From positions 1 to 24,851 of IMG/VR virus record IMGVR_UViG_3300031565_000341: a stretch of DNA of 24,851 nucleotides, one strand, 5' to 3'. Below the pieces are notes generated by a model, which did not search any database, was not told the DNA's origin, and saw only the letters and a program-made list of their open reading frames with translations. Origin of the DNA: a virus. The first letter of the stretch is position 1, and each line of letters begins with the position of its first letter. Position numbers and translations under genes: made by a program. Shown here piece by piece: positions 7,580-16,061 of this stretch.

Positions 7580-10515
7580 AGTATCTGTACTTGTTGTCTT
7601 AAATTCTCATGTTGGTTATGTAGTTCTATTCTGTGCTGTGTAGTATCTGTGGTAGTATCTATATCCAGGTGCATAGCATTTGTAGTAAAGTCCCCCGCTT
7701 CGTGTACTGGGGGGTTACTGTGAACTCCAAAGGCGCTATAAGCTATATTATTACTCTTTCTAAAGTTATCTATAAATACATACATTTGGGCCTTATCCAT
7801 TCTACCTGTAGCCGGATTTATAGTACCTATAGATATTTCAAAGCGGCAAGCTAGCCCTACTTCATTGGGTAGGCTTAGCCTGTTATTTAGCTTACCTTCT
7901 ATAAATAATTCTACGCTAGAACTTTTGGCTAAATTGCCTTTATATATAAAAGGTATACTACCACTTTGATAAGCTCCTTTATTACCGCTTTTAAAGTCTT
8001 CATACCACCAGCCAGCGCCCCTGTGTATACCTTCTATCCAAGCATAAGTATTACTACCGCTAGCTACTATATTTCTAAAGCTATCTATCTGTATATCTTC
8101 GCCACTTACAAGGGCATTATTAGCAAATCTTTCTAGGGTTATGTTATCACCAAAAAGGCCACCACTAGCCCCGCTTTTAGCGTTTACATTATATCCATTT
8201 CCTAGTACATTAGCTTTAATAGTTGAACTTGCAAAGCCTATAGTTTTACCTGGTCTTACTATTTGGCCTTCTTCATCATTGAATACCTGGTAACAGTTAC
8301 TACCTATATATGTATAGCCGAACCTTTCACAGCAAGCCCTAGAAGGCGATATAGTTGTACTACCGTCTGCATTTTGGAAAGTAATAAGGCCGCCCTGGTT
8401 ACTTTGGTAGGGTACCTCATCACAAGCCCTAACACTATCCAGGACCTTTATAAAAGTTACTTTGCTTACTTGTTTACTATTTGGGCTGTACTGTATCTTT
8501 AGGACCCGCCAGTAGCTATCTTTAAGCCATATACTACTACTGTATTCTAGTGTAGCTATATCTGAGCTTTTAAGATCTAGATAGGCTTCTAGTATTCTAG
8601 CTTCATTACTATACAGCTGGTCTACATAATTCCTCCAATAAGTATTGTAAATGTTATTATAAGGGCTAGCTTCTATAGGGTAAGTGGGTATCTCATTACC
8701 GTAGTTTAGGTCTATATCTGTTACATTTGGGTAAGGTGTACTATAGTGGCCTATATAGGGGTAAGAAGTGCTTACTACTGTGGCGCTTGTGCTATCATTG
8801 TAAAGTACTAGGCCGTCTGCATTTATTAGCCCGCCCCAGTAAACTATTTTACATAGCGGCTCCTTTATTATTTTGCCGTTGTTATCTACGCTTTGATGAA
8901 GTAGTAGCTGGGTACCTGGTATAGTGTTTAAAGGAAAGGCCCCCATTTTAGGTACTACCTTATTTTCTCCTGTAGCAAAATCGTTGTTACTATCTTCTAT
9001 AAGGTATCTACCGTATACCCTTTTACCGTTATCCTGGTATAGCTTGTTTATGAAGTCCTTATCTTTATCGTAGGTAAATTCATAGTTACGGCTTTGTATA
9101 TCTGTAGTCGGCTTTATTACTACATCTTTTGAATAGTCTACTAAGTCGGTCCAGTCTTTCAAAGCTCCCCCGCTTACATAGTCGTTAAAAGGCTCTATTT
9201 TTATTTTAGTAGGGTCTAAGCTGTCAGGTATAAAGACTAAGTTAAATAGCTTTTGTAGGCTAGTTAAAAAATCTATCTGCTTTATATCAGGGGCATTATT
9301 AGCCACTATACAGTTTTGGCCGTATAGCGGCTGGCTCTGAGCTGCTACCCCCCAGGCTGTACCATTCTGTATACTATAGTTTGCTTCTAGTGTTACTTGG
9401 TTACTTGCTATATCATTGTCCCAAAGTAGTACTAGTTCGTAGTTATCACCGTTTACTAGTTGTATAGGGTCGGTTACTTCAGCTACTAAGGTAGTAGTGC
9501 CAGGTACTATAAAATTATTAGCGCCACCGTACACTAGCTCCCCTGTAGTGTTATTCCTTATACCCAAGGCAAGGTTAGTATAGGTAGTGTTACCAGCGCT
9601 AGCTGTTACATTTGCTAGTAAGCTAAAGCTGTAGGTGCCGTCATAGCCTGGGGTAAAGTAACCAGTAGCGGGGTTGAATAGTGTACTGTTATCAAAGAAA
9701 GGGCTGGTACTATCATCCCAGTTAGAAAGGGGTATAGGTGTACTGTAATTACTTACCCCTGTTAGTACGTTATCTGTATCTAGCCCAGCTAAAAAGGTAG
9801 TATTTTCTACTGTGGCTTCAGGTATAATATATTCCTTTCCATTGTAGAAGGGTATATAGTAGGTATCCAAAGTAGCTAAAAAGGTACTTTCAAAAGTTAG
9901 GCCGTTATCTTCTGCTATAGCATCTAGTACCCTACCTACTCTTAGGCAAGGGGTAAAGCTTGCAGCGTATACTGGGTTATTTTGGTTTATAGGTGTACCG
10001 CCCCCAGCGTTACTATAGCCGAACTTATCTATAAGGCCGTACCGTATATTACCACTGAACAAGCTACCCGCCCAGCTTGCTACAGCATTACTATAGCTTA
10101 CTGTGTGGTTATAAGCGCTTAGGTCCAGGTCCTTTAGTTTCTTATCGCCTAAAGTCCTAGCCATATTTACAGCTTCGCCAAAAAATACTATTTCTAGGTC
10201 AGCGTATACCTCGTTTTGAATATAAGCGCTTTTAAGCTGTATAAAGCCTTTTAAGATAGGTATAGTATTATAGCTCAGCTCGGCCTTTTGCTTTACCTTG
10301 GGGTTATACCCTTCTACTATATTGGTGTTAAAGAAGGCCCCAAAAAGTTCTACATTTTTTTCTGTAGCTGGTATTCTAAAGCTTTGGCTAAAGCTACCCG
10401 TAGCGCTTTGTATTTCGGTCAGGTCCGTAAATTGATAAGTTATATTTACTGGGTCATTCTCGTAAAGCTCTAGGTAGTACTCTTCGCTACCTTTATATAC
10501 TTTTAGTTCTAGCAT
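7546..10515 (-). CDS. Baseplate hub / tail-associated protein with receptor-binding C terminus
   Basis: This is a 989-residue protein, the largest in the genome. The first 400-700 residues have the pattern of Bacteroidota phage hub or Tal-like proteins that close the tail tip: an N terminus with LELYENDPVNITYQFTDL, a FSQSFRIPAT segment, a C-terminal hub part with DFLTSLQKLFNLVFIPD, and repeated YDKDKDFINKLYQ-like beta segments. The last 290 residues or so form a beta-rich, Gly/Asn-rich region (IHRGAGWWYEDFKSGNKG, FIYKGNLAKSSSVELFIEG) that looks like a carbohydrate- or receptor-binding module. It lies directly upstream of the tape measure and overlaps the Dit-like gene by 7 nt. The exact hub and fibre boundary is not resolved by eye. 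Confidence 0.7.
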   Translation of the reverse strand: MLELKVYKGSEEYYLELYENDPVNITYQFTDLTEIQSATGSFSQSFRIPATEKNVELFGAFFNTNIVEGYNPKVKQKAELSYNTIPILKGFIQLKSAYIQNEVYADLEIVFFGEAVNMARTLGDKKLKDLDLSAYNHTVSYSNAVASWAGSLFSGNIRYGLIDKFGYSNAGGGTPINQNNPVYAASFTPCLRVGRVLDAIAEDNGLTFESTFLATLDTYYIPFYNGKEYIIPEATVENTTFLAGLDTDNVLTGVSNYSTPIPLSNWDDSTSPFFDNSTLFNPATGYFTPGYDGTYSFSLLANVTASAGNTTYTNLALGIRNNTTGELVYGGANNFIVPGTTTLVAEVTDPIQLVNGDNYELVLLWDNDIASNQVTLEANYSIQNGTAWGVAAQSQPLYGQNCIVANNAPDIKQIDFLTSLQKLFNLVFIPDSLDPTKIKIEPFNDYVSGGALKDWTDLVDYSKDVVIKPTTDIQSRNYEFTYDKDKDFINKLYQDNGKRVYGRYLIEDSNNDFATGENKVVPKMGAFPLNTIPGTQLLLHQSVDNNGKIIKEPLCKIVYWGGLINADGLVLYNDSTSATVVSTSYPYIGHYSTPYPNVTDIDLNYGNEIPTYPIEASPYNNIYNTYWRNYVDQLYSNEARILEAYLDLKSSDIATLEYSSSIWLKDSYWRVLKIQYSPNSKQVSKVTFIKVLDSVRACDEVPYQSNQGGLITFQNADGSTTISPSRACCERFGYTYIGSNCYQVFNDEEGQIVRPGKTIGFASSTIKANVLGNGYNVNAKSGASGGLFGDNITLERFANNALVSGEDIQIDSFRNIVASGSNTYAWIEGIHRGAGWWYEDFKSGNKGAYQSGSIPFIYKGNLAKSSSVELFIEGKLNNRLSLPNEVGLACRFEISIGTINPATGRMDKAQMYVFIDNFRKSNNIAYSAFGVHSNPPVHEAGDFTTNAMHLDIDTTTDTTQHRIELHNQHENLRQQVQILCRIDYTMTRL

Positions 10516-11804
10516 TGTTCTACCTGGCTTAGTTCTACTTCAAAAGATGCTGTAAGCCTTCGGCTTATAGTTTCAGTTTCATACCTAAAGCTAGAAGTAA
10601 TTACAGTTACTGGTAGCCAGGCTTCATCTATATACAGCATTACGTTTTTACTTTTTATTACATTCTTTAGAAGTTGTGTATCTTCTTTAGTTAGGCTTTC
10701 ACTATTTAGGCTATACCTTAGTTTAGCGTCTACCTGGTAGGGTACTCTTTGCCTGTCCCAGGTATTAAAGCTGTAGGTACTGTTACTATAATCTCCTAGC
10801 GTCTTTTGGTAGTTCTTTGCTGTGGTAGTTATCGTTCTACCCGTTCTAGCATCTAGCCTAAAATAGTCCCAGGCTCCTAAGCTATTAGCCCAGGCTAAAG
10901 TTACTGGGTTATGCTTACAAGGGTTAGGGGTATTTAAGAATATAATAGCCTGGCTTACAGGGCTACTACCGCTATCTATTAGCTCCCAGGTATAATACTT
11001 CCAGTTAGGTACAGTACTAGGCTTCGTTGTTATAGGGTGATTAGCTTCGTTTATGTTACCAGGAAAGGCCCCAAAGTAGGTAAGCTTTGCGCTTATAGTA
11101 GCGGACCCTGGGGTATCACTAGCATATACTGTACTAAAAGTTAAAGCCTGGCTAAAAAATAAAGCCCCTGTACTATCGTATATTCTATACCTCAGCCGTG
11201 TAGCTGTACTAGAAAGTACTGTACTGTCATTCCATACCGCTAGGCTGCCATAGCCTAGCTCATTAGTTCTAATTTCTATAAGGTCCTTATCTATAGTGTT
11301 ATTTACGCTGGCTTGCCTTTCAGTTAGAAAGCCTTTAACACTACTACTACTAGCTATATAATTAGTAAGGGGGTTTTTATAGCCTTCTCTAGCTTGTAAG
11401 GCCCCGCTAGTTATATACTTGTTACTAGTGCTAAGCCCTAGATATTCTACTAAAGGGTCCCCGTATACTTCGCCTATTTGTATAGTGTAGTAGTCTATAC
11501 CCCTTGCCGCCTTGCTCATAAATTTAAGGCTAGCATTTGGTAGGGTATGTATTAGGCCCTGGTTATCATAGTCTTCAGTATCTACCTTTACTTCTTCTCT
11601 AATTATTTCGGCTAGGTCGAATATAAGTACCCCCTGTGGGTTTTGTGGTATATATAGCTTAGCTATAGAAGTGCTGGCACCGTTTAGTACTTCTACTATA
11701 TACTTAAAATTAGTTGCCCCGCTATTTGTGCTAGTAGCTGTATATATTAGCTTTTGCCCTTTTACTGTTAAGGGGTTAGGCTGGTCTGTGATTGTTATAG
11801 CCAT
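10509..11804 (-). CDS. Distal-tail-like protein
   Basis: This 431-residue protein starts with MAITITDQPNPLTVKGQKLIY and is beta-rich. A central repeat-like region (NPVTLAWANSLGAWDYFRLD) and a C-terminal segment (YSLNSESLTKEDTQLLKNVIKSKNVMLYIDE, then PVTVITSSF) match what I recall of tail-tip proteins encoded next to the hub in Bacteroidota siphophages. It would link the tail tube to the hub as a distal tail (Dit)-like ring or act as a tip protein. It overlaps its upstream neighbour by 10 nt and the hub by 7 nt. The exact role is inferred from position. Confidence 0.6.
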   Translation of the reverse strand: MAITITDQPNPLTVKGQKLIYTATSTNSGATNFKYIVEVLNGASTSIAKLYIPQNPQGVLIFDLAEIIREEVKVDTEDYDNQGLIHTLPNASLKFMSKAARGIDYYTIQIGEVYGDPLVEYLGLSTSNKYITSGALQAREGYKNPLTNYIASSSSVKGFLTERQASVNNTIDKDLIEIRTNELGYGSLAVWNDSTVLSSTATRLRYRIYDSTGALFFSQALTFSTVYASDTPGSATISAKLTYFGAFPGNINEANHPITTKPSTVPNWKYYTWELIDSGSSPVSQAIIFLNTPNPCKHNPVTLAWANSLGAWDYFRLDARTGRTITTTAKNYQKTLGDYSNSTYSFNTWDRQRVPYQVDAKLRYSLNSESLTKEDTQLLKNVIKSKNVMLYIDEAWLPVTVITSSFRYETETISRRLTASFEVELSQVEQC

Positions 11805-12352
11805 TCTACGTTATTTATAGTATCTTCTATTACAGCGTCCGCTATAATTTTATCATATTTTCTAAGCGCCCTTTGTATTCCAAGGTCCATAAAAGGTAGG
11901 CCTACTATACCTTTTTCTGCTATACTTTTAGACATAGCGTATACGGCCCTATCTAGGTTTTTTTCATTCTTCGCTATAAAGCCGCCCCCTGGCTTCTGCA
12001 GCCTTATAGGTTTATTCTTTATCCAGTCCCTCACAGCTCCCATATTTACAAATTTACTTTTAAAGCTGTAGGGCGCTCCTAGCTTTACCTTTGTACCGTT
12101 TACCCCTTCGTGTATAAATTTAGCGTAGTCTTTAGTACTTCCAAAAAGTACCGTAAAGTTATCGGCTCCTTTAGTATTGGTCCTTACCTTTACCCTGTGG
12201 TATAAGCTATTCTTTAGCCCCCCTGTAGCTACCCTTCTTACCTTTCGGCCCCTTATCTTTCTATTAGTACCTAGTTCCAGCTGGGCGCTTTCTACAGCAT
12301 AAGCCCCGAACTTGTTAAGGACCTTTATAGTTTCTCTTAGTTTTACGCTCAT
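11795..12352 (-). CDS. HK97 gp10-like head-tail connector / tail completion protein
   Basis: This is a 185-residue protein from the chosen start. A longer reading exists (12391), but the start at 12352 overlaps the preceding stop by 1 nt (TAATG) and is better coupled. The sequence is basic in its first half, with GGLKNSLYHRVKV and NFTVLFGSTKDYAKFIHEGVNG, a pattern typical of HK97 gp10-like proteins. It includes a C-terminal helical part (AVYAMSKSIAEKG, then FMDLGIQRALRKYD). Such proteins sit at the head-tail interface and help tail joining. It lies in the usual place next to the tail terminator. Confidence 0.75.
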   Translation of the reverse strand: MSVKLRETIKVLNKFGAYAVESAQLELGTNRKIRGRKVRRVATGGLKNSLYHRVKVRTNTKGADNFTVLFGSTKDYAKFIHEGVNGTKVKLGAPYSFKSKFVNMGAVRDWIKNKPIRLQKPGGGFIAKNEKNLDRAVYAMSKSIAEKGIVGLPFMDLGIQRALRKYDKIIADAVIEDTINNVEWL

Positions 12353-13890
12353 TATACCAAGGCTTGAAGTTCTGCTAAAGTTAAAAGGCAAGCGGCTATT
12401 ACTCTATTTTGTCCGCTGGCCGTAGTAGTTAAACTCTGTGTACTTTCGCCCCCATTACTAAAAAATACTTGATAGCCTTGGTTTATATACGGCAAGCGCT
12501 CACAGGTTATATATCTTCTAGTACCAGTATCTTCTATAAGGTTGGGGCTAGTATGTATAGTTTCGTTATTATTAGGGCAAGCGCTAAGGCTTAACATATC
12601 CCTAGTAGGCACTATCCAGTTAGTTCGGCTAGCAAAGCTAGAACTATTAAGGCTGTCTACTTCGGCCTGGCTGTTATTCCAAGTAGTACTACTACTTCCC
12701 ATAGGTGTATTGTACCACATTATATAGTAGTAGTGGTCTATCACTACATTAGAAACCCCAGTACCATAGCTACTAAAGCGGGCTGTACCAGCGTCTGAGG
12801 GTGTACCGTCTGTACTGGTGTATCTCGAAGTATTGCCAAAAACATTAGAACTAGCTAGGGTAAAGTTATCAGCTCCTAGCTGTGCCATTTGTATAGGTCC
12901 GCTAGGGTTGTAAATATCAAAGTAGCCGCTAGTATATAGGTCTGCATAGTCGCCACTACTTATACTAGTATAGCTTGGCCGCCTGTGGCTTATAATAGCT
13001 GGGCTAGTTGCTACTACTGGTATAGTTATTTCTATCTCACCACCACTAGGGTAGGTAGTAGCTGTAGCTAGTACATTACTATCCTGGTCTACTACTGTTA
13101 TATCTTTCCATTCACAAATAACGGGGCCTACTGGTACATTCCTTGTAGTTTGGTCTACATCTTCTACTTCTATATCATCTACTACTATTCTATTACCAGC
13201 TGGGTAGGTAGGTACTTCTTCTAGTATAGTTTCTTCGCTGTTTATTAAAAATATCGGGGTCCATTCACAAGTTACCCCTTCCTGAGCTGGGCTAGTGCTT
13301 GTATTGCCGTTTACTTGTGTTACTGTTATATCAGGTAAAATAAAGGTAGCCCCGCTACTTATTTCTACTTCATAGCTTAGGCTACTATTTCTAACTATAC
13401 CAGGGGGGCAAGGGCCGCCACTTATAGGTATTACCCCTTCTAGTGGGGCATTACAGCTGTCATACTGGTAGGGGATAGTTATACCCAGGTCTAGTACTAC
13501 CCCCGCTAGTACGTTCTTAGTTTCTTCTTCTAGTGGTGTAAGGCTAGCGCTGGTAAGCTCGTACTGGTATTCAAAGTTAAATATATTACCACCGTTCACT
13601 ATATCGGCTAGTAGGTCTTCAGCGCATTGCTCGCTATCGCTTATAACTTCTCGCTGGTAGCTTATCTTGTCTAGCTTATCGCTTGGTAGGTCCATTATAT
13701 ATACCTCAAAGCTGTAAGTTTTTATACCTACATCGTAGTTAGCGCCTGTATAATTAACGTGCATAAGTGGGTAGTGGCCGTATTTACTTAGGTCCATTTC
13801 TTCTACGTTACCGTGAGTAAAGCTCTTTATAAAAAAGTGGTTAGTAGCGAAGTTGTTAAGCGCTGTTATTATATTGTTATAGGTTATCAT
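12352..13890 (-). CDS. Tail terminator-like protein with repeat and lectin-like C-terminal extension
   Basis: This is a 512-residue protein. Residues 1-150 (MITYNNIITALNNFATNHFF; a later PLMHVNYTG) resemble tail terminator proteins of Bacteroidota phages, which are normally about 150 residues and cap the tail tube. The rest is an extension. Two repeats (about 195-300) share CEW, then an ITV/IFL strand, a TYPSGG or TYPAGG turn and a beta strand. A final domain (about 305-512) has DYADLYTSGYFDIYNPSG, a WNNSQAEVDSLN segment, NWIVPTRDMLSLSACPN and CERLPYINQGYQVFFSNGG. Its W...N...WxxPT...L layout resembles the Lcl C-terminal/DUF1566 C-type-lectin-like fold. The ATG overlaps the stop of the -1 frame of the upstream chaperone (ATGA). 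It may display a carbohydrate-binding module on the virion. Confidence 0.6.
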   Translation of the reverse strand: MITYNNIITALNNFATNHFFIKSFTHGNVEEMDLSKYGHYPLMHVNYTGANYDVGIKTYSFEVYIMDLPSDKLDKISYQREVISDSEQCAEDLLADIVNGGNIFNFEYQYELTSASLTPLEEETKNVLAGVVLDLGITIPYQYDSCNAPLEGVIPISGGPCPPGIVRNSSLSYEVEISSGATFILPDITVTQVNGNTSTSPAQEGVTCEWTPIFLINSEETILEEVPTYPAGNRIVVDDIEVEDVDQTTRNVPVGPVICEWKDITVVDQDSNVLATATTYPSGGEIEITIPVVATSPAIISHRRPSYTSISSGDYADLYTSGYFDIYNPSGPIQMAQLGADNFTLASSNVFGNTSRYTSTDGTPSDAGTARFSSYGTGVSNVVIDHYYYIMWYNTPMGSSSTTWNNSQAEVDSLNSSSFASRTNWIVPTRDMLSLSACPNNNETIHTSPNLIEDTGTRRYITCERLPYINQGYQVFFSNGGESTQSLTTTASGQNRVIAACLLTLAELQALV

Positions 13891-14117
13891 ACCGTATTCT
13901 TCTCTTTTAGTGCTACGTCATTTAAGTAGGCTAGGTGGTGTAGTATAGTTGTTATGTACGTTTTTGTAAGCTCTTCAATTTTGAATACATCACCTTGGGC
14001 CAAAGTGCTAAGGGTATGATACCACCCCCAGCGCCCGCTAATTGTGTCCTGGTTAGGCTCTTCGCTGCTTCGCTCAAAGATTGCGCTAAACTGGTAAGAT
14101 AGGTTTGTTTTGTAGTC
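13887..14117 (-). CDS. Tail assembly chaperone, T-like -1 frame extension
   Basis: In the -1 frame relative to the chaperone, 76 codons are open from the T-run to a TGA that overlaps the next gene's ATG (ATGA). This stretch contains DYKTNLSYQFSAIFERSSEE, RWGWYHTLSTLAQGDVFKIE and YITTILHHLAYLNDVALKEK, with the genome's preferred codons (ATA, GTA, CTA, AGC). It has no Met and is closed just upstream by a TAA, so it has no start of its own. Frameshifting on T TTT TTG would give a 232-residue fusion, as in lambda G/GT. The GWY...LAQGD region resembles the second chaperone domain of Bacteroidota phages. The alternative is an indel error in the homopolymer. Either way the -1 frame looks expressed. 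Confidence 0.75.
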   Translation of the reverse strand, partial: DYKTNLSYQFSAIFERSSEEPNQDTISGRWGWYHTLSTLAQGDVFKIEELTKTYITTILHHLAYLNDVALKEKNTV

Positions 14118-14584
14118 AAAAAAAAAGCTAACAAGCCGTTATAGTATTCCAAAGGGCAAGCCTTAAATATATCGGCTTTTTTAGTGCCTTGGTACTCTTC
14201 TATCTCATAAGCTTTGCCTACTCTTCTAGTGATAGGTCTATACATTATAGCCATTATTTTATGTGCATTTTGGATAGGGTTTTTTAGGTACTCTTCAGCA
14301 TCTATATATTCGCCTGTAGTAAATTCGGTCCAGTCAGGTATTAGGCCGTATTCTTTACCGTCTATAGTTATTACCCTTCTAAGCTTGTTATCTAGTGTGG
14401 CTATAAGCCTATTTATATAAGCGGCCCCCTCTTCTACTAAAGCTTTAGGTAGTTTCCTTATATCCTTATAGCTTATATCTGCATATATACTTACAAGCTC
14501 GTATAGGTCTAGGTCCCTTTCGCCTTGCTTTTGGGCTTGCCTTATAGTTATTTCTTTAGTGCTTGCTGGTAGTTCTAGCTTCAT
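13952..14584 (-). CDS. Tail assembly chaperone, G-like 0-frame product
   Basis: This is a 210-residue protein that would bind the tape measure during tail assembly. Conserved-looking motifs are YGLIPDWTEFTTGEYIDAEEYL (about 80-100), AHKIMAIMYRPI, then YEIEEYQG and PLEYYNGLLAFFL. These match the Bacteroidota tail assembly chaperone pattern of a GEYID segment followed by a MYRPI segment. Residues 153-156 are encoded by GCT TTT TTT TTG, a nine-T run (14118-14126). The last 54 residues read as a helix then a Gly-rich end and a terminal KLKSLQKR helix. They use less typical codons (several GCG, TTG and GTG) than the overlapping -1 frame. This end may be real or fortuitous; see the -1 extension. 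It starts 31 nt after the TerL stop. Confidence 0.75.
   Translation of the reverse strand: MKLELPASTKEITIRQAQKQGERDLDLYELVSIYADISYKDIRKLPKALVEEGAAYINRLIATLDNKLRRVITIDGKEYGLIPDWTEFTTGEYIDAEEYLKNPIQNAHKIMAIMYRPITRRVGKAYEIEEYQGTKKADIFKACPLEYYNGLLAFFLTTKQTYLTSLAQSLSEAAKSLTRTQLAGAGGGIIPLALWPKVMYSKLKSLQKRT
14117..14126 (-). promoter_or_regulatory. Candidate -1 ribosomal frameshift site
   Basis: The minus strand reads nine T followed by G within GCT TTT TTT TTG. Both T TTT TTT and T TTT TTG fit the X XXY YYZ slippery form in the 0 frame. The run is the longest T-run in the coding region here, and the -1 frame opens exactly at it. Mechanism is inferred from the lambda G/GT type. Confidence 0.65.
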
Positions 14585-14615
14585 AGTTATATAACAAAAT
14601 TGTGTATTTACTTGC

Positions 14616-15764
14616 CTATCCTACAGCATATTTAGCGTAGTTCGGCCTTAGTTGCTTCCAGGTTATAGCGTATCTCGCAGCGTCTATAAAGTGGTTAAAA
14701 GCGTCTACTGGCTGGTTAGTTACTTTCCCATTTTTATCTTCTTGGTACTTGTAGTTTCTAAGCTCCTTTATTCCATTCATACTACTAGAAGTAATGTATA
14801 GGGGTACACTTTTTAGAAACTGTATACCACTTCTTACACTATCGGGGCCTTTTTGGCAAGGGTGTATGTTTATTCCTTTAGTATGTATTTCGGCTATACT
14901 CTTAGGCTCAGCGCTATCTGCTACTACTGGTACGTTATAGCCTTCTAATATCCTGGCTATATCACTATTTAAAAGGCCAGTACTATAGGCTAGCTGGTCC
15001 ATAAGGTAGCCTTCACCGTCCGTATATATAGCTACTATAGCTGTAGGGTCATTGGTATAGCCAAAGTCTAGGCCTATATTAAATAGCTTCCAGCCTTCGG
15101 GTATTTTGTCTATTTCTTTCCAGTGGGTAAAAATAGTAGCCTGGCTTGCTCCCCTTTCACCTAGCCCATATACCCGCCAAAAGTTAGCATCTACTTTTTT
15201 AAGGCGCTCTATTTCGGCTATAGTATTCTTATCCAGGTAGGGGTTATCTAAGTAAGTAGTTTTAAAAAAATCTACATCGGCCCTAGTTAGTACCTGGTCG
15301 TATATCCAGTGGTACTCTTCGCTGGGGTTGTAGTCTATTATTACTTTATTCCTGGTCCGAAGTATAAGCTGCCGCCAGTCTTCAAGGGTTATTTCGTTGG
15401 CTTCGTTTATAAATAGTATATCTCTTTTTCGCCCTCTTACTTTTTGTGGCTGGTCTATACTTATAAACTCTATTAAGTTGCCGTACAGCTTATAGGTGCC
15501 TTCGCTCTTATTGTGGTTAGCTTCGCTGTATATACCTTCTTCTAGTAGTATATTTATGAAGTCCCGCATAGAACTACCTCTAAGGCTTGGGTACGTCTTA
15601 CGGCAAATAGTTATAACCTGGTTAGCATTTGCATTAAAGTAGCAATACTCTATAAGTACCTTTATAATACTATACGTCTTACCGCTTCTAGTACCCCCCT
15701 GGTGTACTTGTACCCTGGCCTGGCTTTGTTTAGCGTTATAGTATGTAGTAGGCTCTTTACTCAT
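14616..15764 (-). CDS. terL: Terminase large subunit
   Basis: This is a 382-residue packaging motor with ATPase and nuclease parts. The Walker A motif is GGTRSGKT (23-30) and the Walker B motif is ILFINE (116-121). The C-terminal RNase H-like nuclease has D233 (GLDFGYTNDP), D283 (VADSAEP) and D361 (HFIDAARY) as likely metal ligands. The size and motif spacing fit the compact PBSX/Terminase_3-type family. It starts with an 8-nt overlap with TerS and sits on the 5' side of the tail genes rather than next to the portal. It would cut concatemers and drive DNA into the prohead with TerS and the portal. Confidence 0.95.
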   Translation of the reverse strand: MSKEPTTYYNAKQSQARVQVHQGGTRSGKTYSIIKVLIEYCYFNANANQVITICRKTYPSLRGSSMRDFINILLEEGIYSEANHNKSEGTYKLYGNLIEFISIDQPQKVRGRKRDILFINEANEITLEDWRQLILRTRNKVIIDYNPSEEYHWIYDQVLTRADVDFFKTTYLDNPYLDKNTIAEIERLKKVDANFWRVYGLGERGASQATIFTHWKEIDKIPEGWKLFNIGLDFGYTNDPTAIVAIYTDGEGYLMDQLAYSTGLLNSDIARILEGYNVPVVADSAEPKSIAEIHTKGINIHPCQKGPDSVRSGIQFLKSVPLYITSSSMNGIKELRNYKYQEDKNGKVTNQPVDAFNHFIDAARYAITWKQLRPNYAKYAVG

Positions 15765-16032
15765 TAAACCAGCTAGGCGGCTTTATAGGTAGGTTGCCGC
15801 TTGTTATATCTATCTTCTCAGGGGCTTTGCCGTAGGTGTATTCAGTAAGTAGCTTTAAGTGTGGAAAGCTATCTAGGGCTTTTTGTGCTATCATAGCCCA
15901 GTACTTACCTTCGCTCCCATATTCTTCTATAATAGCTTCCAGCCCCCGCTCGTAGGCTTTCACCTCTACAGCTTTCGGGGGCCTTCCACCGTTGTTGCCT
16001 TTGGTCCCTTTGTTGTTCTTTCTACCGTCCAT
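15757..16032 (-). CDS. terS: Terminase small subunit
   Basis: This 91-residue protein directly precedes TerL and overlaps it by 8 nt. It starts with a Lys/Asn/Gly-rich, basic tail (MDGRKNNKGTKGNNGGRPPK). An all-helical core (about 27-70, ERGLEAIIEEYGSEGKYWAM) follows, then YGKAPEKIDI, a segment typical of terS C termini. It would recognise the packaging site on phage DNA and stimulate TerL. The start is immediately next to a tandem 10-bp repeat that overlaps the ATG. Confidence 0.8.
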   Translation of the reverse strand: MDGRKNNKGTKGNNGGRPPKAVEVKAYERGLEAIIEEYGSEGKYWAMIAQKALDSFPHLKLLTEYTYGKAPEKIDITSGNLPIKPPSWFNE

Positions 16033-16050
16033 AAATTAGTATAAATTAGT
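16031..16050 (-). repeat. Tandem 10-bp repeat overlapping the TerS start
   Basis: ACTAATTTAT (minus strand) occurs twice in tandem and the second copy runs into the AT of the TerS ATG. It is AT-rich and lies in the translation-initiation region. It may affect initiation or be a simple duplication. Confidence 0.8.
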
Positions 16051-16061
16051 TATCTAATTAC

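Noticed and set aside
12353-12391. Longer start for the gp10-like gene (MPFNFSRTSSLG)
   Set aside because: It would add 13 residues lying in the coding end of the upstream gene; the TAATG start at 12352 is better coupled.
12352-13890. Diversity-generating retroelement target
   Set aside because: The lectin-like C terminus invites the idea, but no reverse transcriptase, no template repeat and no adenine-variable repeat were found.
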